Shown here: piece by piece, positions 1-6,129 of the stretch
Layout of the letters: each line of letters starts with the position of its first letter
Numbering within the stretch: position 1 is the stretch's first letter
Origin: Acidovorax delafieldii
GTDB lineage: Bacteria; Pseudomonadota; Gammaproteobacteria; Burkholderiales; Burkholderiaceae_C
NCBI GenBank assembly: GCA_002327945.1
Contig: DCVY01000026.1
Location: forward strand, 1-6,182
Length of the DNA: 6,182 nucleotides
Direction: 5' to 3'
The notes under the pieces: model-generated
What the model saw: the letters and a program-made list of their open reading frames with translations, nothing else
Told to the model about the DNA's origin: nothing
The model's database searches: none
Made by a program: the position numbers and the translations under genes

Positions 1-1313
1 GTCCGTCGCGCTGCGCCGCTGTGCCGCTGCATGAATTCCTGGCCCAGGCCGCGGGCGGCCGCCAGCCGCAGGGGACTTGATGCCAGATCGCAGGCCAGCT
101 CCACACCCTGCCCGATATCGGCGACGCGGTGGGCCACGCCCTGGTCGCAGGCCAGCGCGGCCGCCTCGGCAAAATTGAAGGCGTGTGGCCCCAGCACCAC
201 GGGGCAGCCGCAGGCGATGGCCTCGATCAGGTTCTGCCCGCCCAGCGGGGCAAAGCTGCCGCCCAGCAAGGCCACATCGGCCAGGCCGTAATACAACACC
301 ATTTCGCCCAGCGAGTCGCCCAGCCAGACATCGGCGGGCTCGGGGGCGTCGGCCCACTGACTGCGGCAAGAGACCGTGAGGCCGGCGCTGCGCAGCAGCT
401 GCTGCACCTGGCCAAAGCGCTGGGGGTGGCGTGGCACCACCAGCCACTGCACCGGGCTGTCCACTGGATTTGCTTCACTCCCGATCGCTGCTTGCGCTTG
501 CTCTTCAGACGCTGGAGGGCTTTTTTGCATTAAAGCAGCCAGCCACATCGCCTCTTCCCCTTCGCGGCTGCTGGCCAGCATGACCACGGGCCGGGCACTG
601 CGCGCACGCCATGCACGCCCGCGCGCCAGCTGCCCGGCATCGGGAACCACATCGAATTTGAGGTTGCCAAACACGCCCCGCACGGGCGCGCCCATGCGTT
701 GCAGGCGCTCGGCGTCGGCATCGGTCTGTGCCCAGACGGCCGCCAGCCCGCCATAGGCCGGCCTGGCCAGCGCTGCCAGGCGCTGCGACTTGCGCAGCGA
801 TGTGGCATTGAACCGCGCATTGGCCAGCACCAGCGGTATGCCGCGCTGCTGGCAACCGGCCACCAGATTGGGCCAGACCTCGGTTTCCATGAGGATGCCG
901 ATGGCAGGGCGAAACTGGCGCAGAAAGCGGCGCACCGCACCCGGCGTGTCCCAGGGCTGCCACACCTGCACATCGCCCGGCAAGAGCAGCTTCTCGCCCT
1001 CGGCCCGGCCGGTGGCGGTGCCGTGGGTGAGCAGCAGACGCATGCCGGGCAGCTGCTGGCGCAACTGGGCCAGCAAAATGGCGGCGGCGCGGGTTTCGCC
1101 CAGCGATACGGCATGTATCCACACAAAACTGCCCAGAGGGTCCGCGCTGCCCGGGGGTATCAGGCTGTCGATGGGCCGCGCATAGCGGCCAAAGCGCTCG
1201 TCCACCGCGTGCCCATAGCCGGGCTCGGCCACGGCGCGGCGCCGCAGTTTGCGCAGCAGCAGCGGCTGGGCGACCCAGGTCAGGGCGGAATAGAGGGCGC
1301 GGGCGAGGGACAT
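1..1313 (-). CDS. waaA: 3-deoxy-D-manno-octulosonic acid (Kdo) transferase, 3' end cut by window edge
   Basis: This enzyme transfers Kdo from CMP-Kdo to lipid IVA at the cytoplasmic face of the inner membrane, the first step of LPS core assembly. Translating the minus strand from ATG 1313-1311 gives 437 open codons to the edge; E. coli WaaA is 425 aa, so only a few codons should be missing. Visible: a hydrophobic N-terminal anchor (about residues 6-21); VWIHAVSLGE at 64-73, where E73 matches the catalytic Glu60 of the family; METEVWPNL (142-150); VPRHPQRF (293-300); GDSLGE (332-337); and the GT-B C-terminal GGSFAPLGGQNLIE (351-364) followed by GPHAFNF. Odd: residues 262-283 are a low-complexity stretch in A-rich codons, about 17 residues longer than the E. 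coli alignment allows, and coincide with a repeat-like DNA element. The start lacks a clear Shine-Dalgarno sequence (only a GGA about 9 nt upstream). The gene lies downstream of manB on the same strand. Family is certain; mono- or bifunctionality cannot be told. Confidence 0.95.
   Translation of the reverse strand, partial: MSLARALYSALTWVAQPLLLRKLRRRAVAEPGYGHAVDERFGRYARPIDSLIPPGSADPLGSFVWIHAVSLGETRAAAILLAQLRQQLPGMRLLLTHGTATGRAEGEKLLLPGDVQVWQPWDTPGAVRRFLRQFRPAIGILMETEVWPNLVAGCQQRGIPLVLANARFNATSLRKSQRLAALARPAYGGLAAVWAQTDADAERLQRMGAPVRGVFGNLKFDVVPDAGQLARGRAWRARSARPVVMLASSREGEEAMWLAALMQKSPPASEEQAQAAIGSEANPVDSPVQWLVVPRHPQRFGQVQQLLRSAGLTVSCRSQWADAPEPADVWLGDSLGEMVLYYGLADVALLGGSFAPLGGQNLIEAIACGCPVVLGPHAFNFAEAAALACDQGVAHRVADIGQGVELACDLASSPLRLAAARGLGQEFMQRHSGAARR
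465..532 (+). repeat. Degenerate copy of a dispersed repeat, in frame inside waaA
   Basis: On the plus strand this stretch contains a core GATCGCTGCTTGCGCTTG, then ACGCTGGAGGGC, then TTTTTTGCATTAAA. I recognise this pattern from memory as a short dispersed repeat (roughly a CATAGCTGCTTGCGCTT core, then a CGCT-GAGG part and a T-rich end) abundant in Comamonadaceae genomes. Read on the minus strand it is open and encodes MQKSPPASEEQAQAAIGS plus a few residues of WaaA (262-283), a segment absent from E. coli WaaA. Its A-rich codons (CAA, GCA, GAA, AAA) contrast with the GC-rich codons on both sides. The family assignment is from recall, not search. Confidence 0.6.
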
Positions 1314-1358
1314 CTCAGCGATCCAGGATGCTGCATGCCACCCGCAACGGATGAAACT

Positions 1359-1424
1359 GACGCAGCCCTTGCGCGGGCAGCCGCGCAAGGGCCGCCATCA
1401 CAGCGTGTAAGCGCTGGCTGCGTC
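1359..1424 (-). other. Potential three-way-junction structure in the manB-waaA spacer
   Basis: The 182-bp spacer between the manB stop and the waaA start is dense in inverted repeats. An outer stem pairs GACGCAGCC (1359-1367) with GGCTGCGTC (1416-1424). Inside it, GCCCTTGCGCGG (1365-1376) pairs perfectly over 12 bp with CCGCGCAAGGGC (1381-1392) around a 4-nt loop, and CAGCG (1401-1405) pairs with CGCTG (1412-1416). The stems share one or two boundary bases, so a real fold would trim one of them (for example a 7-bp outer stem with an 11-bp inner hairpin). No U-tract follows on either strand, so this is not a typical intrinsic terminator. If manB and waaA are co-transcribed, the structure lies in the mRNA just ahead of waaA and could affect read-through, stability or translation. 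Pairing is seen directly; function is inferred. Confidence 0.5.
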
Positions 1425-1433
1425 CCCCTGCCC

Positions 1434-1450
1434 GCAGCGCGCAACGCTGC
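1434..1450 (-). other. Short hairpin downstream of manB
   Basis: GCAGCG (1434-1439) and CGCTGC (1445-1450) form a 6-bp GC-rich stem with a 5-nt loop, 46 nt beyond the manB stop codon. There is no T-run on the exit side. It could be a weak attenuator or mRNA-stability element between manB and waaA, or chance pairing in GC-rich DNA. Confidence 0.3.
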
Positions 1451-1495
1451 AAGAGCGGGGGGAAGGCGCGACGCGACTCAGGGGGGTGCTTCACT

Positions 1496-2884
1496 TCAGT
1501 GCGCCGCGCTGCCCACCCTGGCATCGGGCTTGACGCGGTGCAACAGGGCCAGCATGGCGGCTTCGATGCGGGCCAGCGCCTCGGGTGTGTGGCCTTCGAA
1601 GCGCAGCACCAGCACAGGTGTGGTGTTGCTGGCGCGGATCAGGCCAAAACCGTCGGGCCAGTCCACCCGCAGGCCGTCGATGGTGTTGATCTGCGCTGGG
1701 GCCGCAAAGCTGCCCGCCGCCAGAGCCTGCAGTTCGTGGGTCAAGCGGTGCGGCTCGCCCTCGGCACAGGCGACATTGAGCTCAGGGGTGCTGAAGCTGG
1801 TGGGCAAGCCGTTGAGCACGGCGCCCGGGTCGGCGCTGCGACTCAGAATTTCGAGCAGGCGGCAGCCGGCGTACGTGCCGTCGTCAAAGCCGAACCAGCG
1901 CTCCTTGAAGAAGATGTGGCCGCTCATCTCGCCACCCAGGGGCGAGTTGAGTTCTTTCATGCGCGCCTTGATGAGCGAGTGGCCGGTCTTGAACATCACC
2001 GGCTGGCCACCCGCTGCGGCAATGGCCGGCGCCAGGCGCTGGGTGCATTTCACGTCGAACAGGATGGGCGCGCCCGGCACGCGGCTGAGCACATCCTGCG
2101 CGAACAGCATCATCTGGCGGTCGGGGAAGATGTTGGTGCCGTCCTTGGTGACGATGCCCAGACGGTCGCCATCGCCGTCGAAGGCCAGGCCCAGCTCGGC
2201 ATCGCTGGACTGCAGGGCGGCAATCAAATCACGCAGGTTTTCGGGCTTGCTGGGGTCGGGATGGTGGTTGGGGAAGTTGCCATCCACCTCGGAAAACAGC
2301 TCGATCACCTCGCAACCCAGCGCGCGAAAGATGTCCGGGGCCGATGCGCCCGCAATGCCGTTGCCGCAATCGACCACGATCTTCATGGGGCGAGCCAGCT
2401 CCACGTCACCGTTGATGCGCTGCGCATAGGCCGGCAGCACATCCACCGAACGCACGCTGCCACCGGGCCGTAGTTGCCAGCTTTCGGCCTCCATGGTGCG
2501 GCGCAGGGCCTGGATTTCGTCGCCATAGATGGCGCGGCCGTTGAGCACCATTTTGAAACCGTTGTAATCGCGGGGGTTGTGGCTGCCCGTGACCTGGATG
2601 CCGCTGGCGCACAGGGTGCTGGCCGCGAAATACAGCAAGGGCGTGGTGACCAGGCCCACGTCGATCACTTCCATGCCCGCTTCGATCAGGCCCTGCACCA
2701 GTGCGCCGCTGATGGCGGGGCCGGACAGCCGGCCATCGCGCCCCACCGCCACGGTGGTCTGGCCTTCGGCGCGGGCTGCCGTGCCAAAAGCGCGGCCCAG
2801 GCCCAGAGCCACTTCTTCGTTCAGGGTGGACGGCACGATGCCGCGGATGTCGTAGGCCTTGAAGATGGCGGGAGTGGGTTGCAC
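1496..2884 (-). CDS. manB: Phosphomannomutase/phosphoglucomutase (AlgC/ManB type)
   Basis: This cytoplasmic enzyme interconverts hexose 6-phosphates and hexose 1-phosphates (mannose or glucose), feeding GDP-mannose and UDP-glucose-type precursors to polysaccharide and LPS synthesis. The product is 462 aa, matching Pseudomonas AlgC (463 aa). Alpha-D-phosphohexomutase landmarks appear in order: FKAYDIRG at 8-15; the phosphoserine loop TGSHNP with Ser101; the Mg-binding loop DGDGDR at 236-241; the sugar-specificity loop GEMSGH at 318-323; and the phosphate-binding RASNTTP at 417-423. I chose GTG 2884-2882 because homologues begin about 7 residues before FKAYDIRG. The frame stays open further upstream with an alternative TTG (2914-2912), but that sequence does not resemble the family. 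No good Shine-Dalgarno precedes GTG. A TACAAT -10 box lies about 40 bp upstream. waaA follows on the same strand after 182 bp. The symbol algC would serve equally well. Confidence 0.95.
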   Translation of the reverse strand: MQPTPAIFKAYDIRGIVPSTLNEEVALGLGRAFGTAARAEGQTTVAVGRDGRLSGPAISGALVQGLIEAGMEVIDVGLVTTPLLYFAASTLCASGIQVTGSHNPRDYNGFKMVLNGRAIYGDEIQALRRTMEAESWQLRPGGSVRSVDVLPAYAQRINGDVELARPMKIVVDCGNGIAGASAPDIFRALGCEVIELFSEVDGNFPNHHPDPSKPENLRDLIAALQSSDAELGLAFDGDGDRLGIVTKDGTNIFPDRQMMLFAQDVLSRVPGAPILFDVKCTQRLAPAIAAAGGQPVMFKTGHSLIKARMKELNSPLGGEMSGHIFFKERWFGFDDGTYAGCRLLEILSRSADPGAVLNGLPTSFSTPELNVACAEGEPHRLTHELQALAAGSFAAPAQINTIDGLRVDWPDGFGLIRASNTTPVLVLRFEGHTPEALARIEAAMLALLHRVKPDARVGSAAH

Positions 2885-2925
2885 GGAAGGGTCTTTCGCT
2901 GCGAAGGAGATCAAACGTCCGCTGC

Positions 2926-2931
2926 ATTGTA
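2926..2931 (-). promoter_or_regulatory. Candidate -10 box for manB
   Basis: The minus strand reads TACAAT here, five of six matches to the sigma-70 consensus TATAAT. Transcription would start near 2919, giving a leader of about 35 nt before the GTG start. No convincing -35 hexamer sits 16-18 bp upstream (the sequence there is ACGGCA at 17 bp), so it may be weak or activator-dependent. It is the only good -10 match I see in the divergent spacer on this strand. Confidence 0.45.
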
Positions 2932-2940
2932 GGGGCGCCC

Positions 2941-2960
2941 TTGCCCCCTGCCGTGGGCAA
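2941..2960. promoter_or_regulatory. Dyad in the divergent promoter region
   Basis: TTGCCC (2941-2946) and GGGCAA (2955-2960) form a perfect 6-bp inverted repeat with an 8-bp spacer, lying between the divergent manB and alkA starts and just upstream of the manB -10 box. It could be an operator for either gene. The dyad is seen directly; no regulator can be named. Confidence 0.3.
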
Positions 2961-2998
2961 CAGGCACAGGTCCGAAAACGGCCAGCCTCGCGGCGCCT

Positions 2999-3015
2999 GC
3001 GGCCTATCATGCCGC
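2999..3015 (+). promoter_or_regulatory. TATCAT box flanked by a dyad just before alkA
   Basis: A -10-like hexamer TATCAT (3005-3010, five of six consensus bases) is enclosed by an inverted repeat GCGGC (2999-3003) / GCCGC (3011-3015). The ATG at 3018 lies 7 nt beyond the hexamer, where transcription would be expected to begin, which would make the mRNA leaderless or nearly so. No -35 match is visible at 17 bp, consistent with (but not proof of) dependence on an activator such as the Ada-type protein itself. Confidence 0.3.
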
Positions 3016-3017
3016 CT

Positions 3018-4586
3018 ATGAATTCGCCCGCCCCACCCCCTGCCACACCAGCCGATATTGCGGCAGATAACGGCTGGTACCGCGCCCTGCAGACCCGGGA
3101 TGCGCGCTTTGACGGGCGTTTTTTCACCGGCGTCACTTCCACCGGCATCTATTGCCGCCCGGTGTGTGCGGTGCGCACGCCCCGGAGCGAGAACTGCCGT
3201 TTTTTCACGCTGGCGGCGCAGGCCGAGGGCGCGGGCTTTCGGCCCTGCCTGCGCTGCCGGCCCGAGCTGGCGCCCCAGGCACTGGTGTGGTCGGTGCAGG
3301 ACGCCAGCGGCATCCTGTTGCAGCAGGCCGTGCGGCTGCTGGATGCCCCCGACACCTGGGACACGGGCAACGCCCCCAGTGAGGGCCGCACGGCCACGGT
3401 GGCCCGGCTGGCGGCCCGCCTGGGGGTGAGCGACCGGCACCTGCGCCGCATCTTCGAGGCGGCACTGGGGGTGTCACCGCTGCAATACCTGCAGACCCGG
3501 CGGTTATTGACCGCCAAGCAGTTGCTGACCGACACGCCCATGCCCGTCACGCAGGTGGCCCTGGCCAGTGGATTTACCAGCGTGCGCCGCTTCAACGCTG
3601 CTTTTGCCCAGCACTATGGCCTGAACCCGACCCAGCTGCGCCGTGGGGGTGCCGGGCCTGCGGGCGTACAGGTGGCAACGCTGCGGCTGGCTTACCGTCC
3701 GCCGCTCGACGTGCCGGCCTTGCTGGCCTTTTTTGCCCGCCGCCAGTTCCACGGGGTGGAGTGGGCGGGCGATGCCGACACGCCTGTTGTGCGCCGCACG
3801 GTGCGCCTGCAATGCCAGGGCGCTGCCGGGCCGCAAGATCACACCGGCTGGCTGAGCGCACGCTTTGACCCCACCCGCCACCAAGTGCTGGTGCAGACCA
3901 GCGACAGCCTGTACCCCATGCTGCCGCAGGTGATCCGCCGCGTGCGGGCGATGCTGGACCTGGACGCCGACCCGGCGGCCATCAATGCTGTGCTGCATGC
4001 CAGTTTCCCGCGAGGCGATGGCCTGCGCGTGCCCGGCGCCTTCGATGGTTTTGAGCTGGCCGTGCGCGCCGTGCTGGGCCAGCAGATCACCGTGGCGGCC
4101 GCGCGCACGCTGGGGCAGCGGCTGGTGGAGCGGTTTGGCGAACCCATCGCCACGCCCTGGCCCGAGCTCACGCGGCTGTTTCCCGCACCGGCCGTGCTGG
4201 CGCAGGCGCCGGGCGAAGCGCTGGGGCAGCTGGGCATCGTGCGCCAGCGCCAGGCGGCCATCGTGGCGCTGGCGCGGGCGGTGGATGCGGGCCAGTTGCA
4301 GCTGCAGGGCAGCGCAGACGTGACCGCCACCACAGCGGCCCTGTGCGCGCTGCCCGGCATTGGCGACTGGACGGCGCAGTACATCGCCATGCGCGTGCTG
4401 CGCTGGCCCGATGCCTTTCCGGCGGGCGACGTGGCCCTGCAAAAAGCCATGGGGGTGCAAGCGCACAAAAACCCCGCCCGCGCAGCTGTCGCAGCCTCGG
4501 CGGCCTGGCAACCCTGGCGCAGCTACGCCGTGGTGCGCGCCTGGGCGGCAGGCAACGCTACCGGCAGTGCAGCGAAGGCGGATTAG
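3018..4586 (+). CDS. alkA: Ada-type methyl-sensor / AraC regulator fused to AlkA 3-methyladenine DNA glycosylase
   Basis: A 522-aa multidomain alkylation-repair protein. Residues about 17-85 are the Ada Zn domain: Cys46, Cys50, Cys77 and Cys80 keep the exact spacing of E. coli Ada Cys38/42/69/72, so Cys46 should be the methyl-phosphotriester acceptor. Residues about 124-209 are an AraC-type double helix-turn-helix (RLAARLGVSDRHLRRIF and QVALASGFTSVRRF). Residues about 218-335 match the AlkA N-terminal domain. From about 340 comes the HhH-GPD glycosylase, with hairpin LPGIGDWTAQYIAMR (445-459), catalytic Asp471 (E. coli AlkA Asp238), Trp451 and Tyr455 (AlkA Trp218, Tyr222), and the family C-terminal WQPWRSYA. 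Expected role: sense methylated DNA, activate the local genes and excise N-alkylpurines. It lacks the Ada C-terminal alkyltransferase domain, which is supplied by the next gene. Start 3018 gives an Ada-like N-terminus; ATG 3009 is an alternative. Neither start has a Shine-Dalgarno sequence. Mycobacteria are known to have a similar AdaA-AlkA fusion next to ogt. Confidence 0.95.
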   Translation: MNSPAPPPATPADIAADNGWYRALQTRDARFDGRFFTGVTSTGIYCRPVCAVRTPRSENCRFFTLAAQAEGAGFRPCLRCRPELAPQALVWSVQDASGILLQQAVRLLDAPDTWDTGNAPSEGRTATVARLAARLGVSDRHLRRIFEAALGVSPLQYLQTRRLLTAKQLLTDTPMPVTQVALASGFTSVRRFNAAFAQHYGLNPTQLRRGGAGPAGVQVATLRLAYRPPLDVPALLAFFARRQFHGVEWAGDADTPVVRRTVRLQCQGAAGPQDHTGWLSARFDPTRHQVLVQTSDSLYPMLPQVIRRVRAMLDLDADPAAINAVLHASFPRGDGLRVPGAFDGFELAVRAVLGQQITVAAARTLGQRLVERFGEPIATPWPELTRLFPAPAVLAQAPGEALGQLGIVRQRQAAIVALARAVDAGQLQLQGSADVTATTAALCALPGIGDWTAQYIAMRVLRWPDAFPAGDVALQKAMGVQAHKNPARAAVAASAAWQPWRSYAVVRAWAAGNATGSAAKAD

Positions 4587-4650
4587 CTATCAAAAGCATA
4601 GCTTCTGCGCATATTCGAAAGCCGCTAAAAATCCATTTCAATCTACTATT
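4585..4650 (+). repeat. Degenerate dispersed repeat at the alkA-ogt junction
   Basis: AGCTAT (4585-4590) and ATAGCT (4598-4603) form a perfect 6-bp stem around CAAAAGC, followed by a TCTGCGC core, CGCTAAAAATCC and an AT-rich tail. This resembles the same remembered Comamonadaceae repeat as the copy at 465-532, in the same plus orientation, but retains the CTATCAAAAGCATAGC head better. It is markedly richer in A and T than the flanking genes. It fills nearly the whole 72-bp gap between alkA and ogt and overlaps the last two bases of the alkA TAG stop. The two copies share only the GCT..CT..GCGC core and the later CGCT, so the grouping depends on recall of the family. Confidence 0.6.
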
Positions 4651-4658
4651 GGTACGCC

Positions 4659-5201
4659 ATGCAATACCACCCCGCCACCGTGCAGACCCGCACCGCCACC
4701 CGCCTGGGCACCGTGCGGCTGGCAGCTTCTCCCCAGGGCCTGGCCGGGCTGTGGTTTGACGACCAGCGCCATCTGCCCCTGCAACTCGACGGCCCCCAAG
4801 CCTGGCCGCAAGAACCGCAGCATCCGGTGTTTGGTGCCGCCATCGAGCAACTGCACCAATACCTGCGCGGCGAACGCACCCGGTTCGAACTGCCGCTGGA
4901 CCTGGCGGGCGGCACACCATTTCAACAGAACGTGTGGCGTGCGCTGCTGTCCATCGGTTGCGGCCACACCACCAGCTATGGCGCGCTCAGCCAGCAACTG
5001 GGCCGACCGGCAGCGGTGCGCGCCGTGGGGGCCGCCGTGGGGCGCAACCCGATCAGCGTGGTGGTGCCCTGCCACCGCGTGCTGGGCAAGGATGGCGCGC
5101 TCACGGGCTACGCCGGTGGTCTGGAGCGCAAGAGCGCGCTGCTGCAACTGGAAGGCGCAGCGCTGCGCCCGGCGCAACCCCCTGGCGAGGCAAAAGCATG
5201 A
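4659..5201 (+). CDS. ogt: Methylated-DNA-[protein]-cysteine S-methyltransferase (O6-alkylguanine repair)
   Basis: This suicide repair protein moves an alkyl group from O6-alkylguanine (and O4-alkylthymine) in DNA to its own cysteine. The product is 180 aa, typical for Ogt/AdaB-type proteins. Residues about 1-82 are the ribonuclease-H-like N-terminal domain. The winged-helix DNA-binding domain begins at FQQNVW (88-93) and carries TSYGALS (105-111) with Tyr107, the arginine finger Arg121 in AAVRAVGAAVGRNP (118-131), Asn130, and the active-site PCHRV with Cys138 (137-141). GYAGGLERK follows at 150-158, and Glu165 would complete the catalytic network. It lies 72 bp after the Ada-AlkA fusion, supplying the activity that fusion lacks. 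The ATG at 4659 fits the family start; no clear Shine-Dalgarno precedes it, and a TACTAT hexamer (4644-4649) lies just upstream. The stop overlaps the next gene by 4 bp (ATGA). Confidence 0.96.
   Translation: MQYHPATVQTRTATRLGTVRLAASPQGLAGLWFDDQRHLPLQLDGPQAWPQEPQHPVFGAAIEQLHQYLRGERTRFELPLDLAGGTPFQQNVWRALLSIGCGHTTSYGALSQQLGRPAAVRAVGAAVGRNPISVVVPCHRVLGKDGALTGYAGGLERKSALLQLEGAALRPAQPPGEAKA
5187..5190 (+). promoter_or_regulatory. Ribosome binding site for the EamA transporter gene
   Basis: GAGG (within GCGAGG) lies 7 nt before the ATG at 5198, inside the 3' end of ogt. It supports choosing 5198 over other starts in this long open frame and fits translational coupling with ogt through the ATGA overlap. 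It is the clearest Shine-Dalgarno sequence in the window. Confidence 0.6.
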
Positions 5202-6127
5202 ACGCCGCCTCGGCGACCAAACCCGTGTCGGCCTGGCTGGGCGAGTTTGTGCTGCTGGCGGCCCTGTGGGGCGCATCGTTTCTGTTCATGCGGCTGGGAG
5301 CCTCCGAATTCGGGCCGCTGCCCACGGCCGGGCTGCGGGTGGCGCTGGCCACTTTGTTCCTCTGGCCCATCCTGCTGCGCCAGAGGCAATGGCCGGCGCT
5401 GCGGCGGCACTGGCGCCCCATCCTGCTGGCCGGTGCCATCAATTCAGCCATTCCGTTTGCGCTGTTTTCCTGGGCCGTGCTGCACATTGCCACTGGCCTG
5501 ACGTCCATCCTGAATGCCACGGTGCCGCTGTTTGGCGCGCTGGTAGCCTGGGTGTGGCTGGGCGACCGCATCAGCCGGCTGCGCAGGCTGGGTCTGGCGC
5601 TGGGGTTTGTCGGCGTGGCCCTGCTGGCCTGGCGGGCGCCGGCGGGCACGGGCTTCAAGACCGAGCACGCCGCCTGGGCCATCGCGGCCAGCCTGGTGGC
5701 TTCAACGTGTTACGCCATTTCGGCCAGTTTTGCGCGCCGCTACCTCACGGGCCTGCCGCCACTGGCCACGGCCACGGGCAGCCAGCTGGGCGCCACCCTG
5801 GGCCTGGCGCTGCCGGCGCTGTGGTTCTGGCCGGCGCAGATGCCGGGCCTGCGCGCCTGGGCAGCCATCGTGGCCATTGCGGTGCTGTGCACGGGCATTG
5901 CCTACACCCTGTACTTTCGGCTGATTGCCCACGCCGGCCCCAGCCGCGCCCTGGCGGTGACGTTTCTGGCGCCGGTGTTTGCCGTGCTGTATGGCGCGGT
6001 ATTCCTGCACGAAGCCATCACGCCGTGGATGATTGGCTGCGGGCTGCTCATCGTGTGCGGAACCATGTTGTCAACAGGACTTGTCGGGACGGCACGCGCC
6101 CAACCGGGCGTTACGGAACGGGTCTAA
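5198..6127 (+). CDS. EamA/DMT-superfamily inner-membrane transporter (RhaT/YdcZ-like permease)
   Basis: A 309-aa, very hydrophobic protein with about ten predicted membrane segments arranged as two EamA repeats (roughly residues 15-145 and 158-292). The first repeat opens with EFVLLAALWGASFLFMRLG (16-34), the usual W-G-x-x-F signature, and contains ILNATVPLFGALVAWVWLGD (104-123), the conserved P-x-x-x-x-x-x-x-x-x-x-x-E/D segment ending TM4. The second has LAVTFLAPVFAVLYGAVFLHE (252-272), its equivalent. Drug/metabolite transporters of this family export or exchange metabolites or drugs; the substrate cannot be read from sequence. Start 5198 has a good Shine-Dalgarno site and overlaps the ogt stop by 4 bp, so it is probably co-translated with the repair genes. 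Whether it takes part in alkylation defence or is a passenger is unknown. A long perfect inverted repeat follows the TAA. Confidence 0.93.
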   Translation: MNAASATKPVSAWLGEFVLLAALWGASFLFMRLGASEFGPLPTAGLRVALATLFLWPILLRQRQWPALRRHWRPILLAGAINSAIPFALFSWAVLHIATGLTSILNATVPLFGALVAWVWLGDRISRLRRLGLALGFVGVALLAWRAPAGTGFKTEHAAWAIAASLVASTCYAISASFARRYLTGLPPLATATGSQLGATLGLALPALWFWPAQMPGLRAWAAIVAIAVLCTGIAYTLYFRLIAHAGPSRALAVTFLAPVFAVLYGAVFLHEAITPWMIGCGLLIVCGTMLSTGLVGTARAQPGVTERV

Positions 6128-6129
6128 GC

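Noticed and set aside
1315..1524. A 69-codon minus-strand reading frame ending 1 nt before the waaA start and overlapping the manB 3' end by 29 nt.
   Set aside because: Its position suggests a coupled leader peptide, but composition is Arg/Ala-rich as expected from random GC-rich DNA, it overlaps the hairpin cluster, has no Shine-Dalgarno sequence and resembles no family I know.
699..2429. A 576-codon plus-strand open frame opposite waaA and manB.
   Set aside because: Long antisense frames are common opposite GC-rich genes. The product shows no recognisable motif, spans two genes and their spacer, and both minus-strand genes are certain.
2859..3017. Upstream extension of the Ada-AlkA frame to ATG 2859.
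   Set aside because: It would start inside manB, adds residues unlike Ada proteins and would run through the promoter spacer. The Ada domain is complete from 3018.
2885..3148. N-terminal extension of manB to an upstream start at 3148.
   Set aside because: The extra residues would cross the divergent spacer and the start of alkA, and do not resemble the phosphohexomutase family, whose N-terminus fits GTG 2884.
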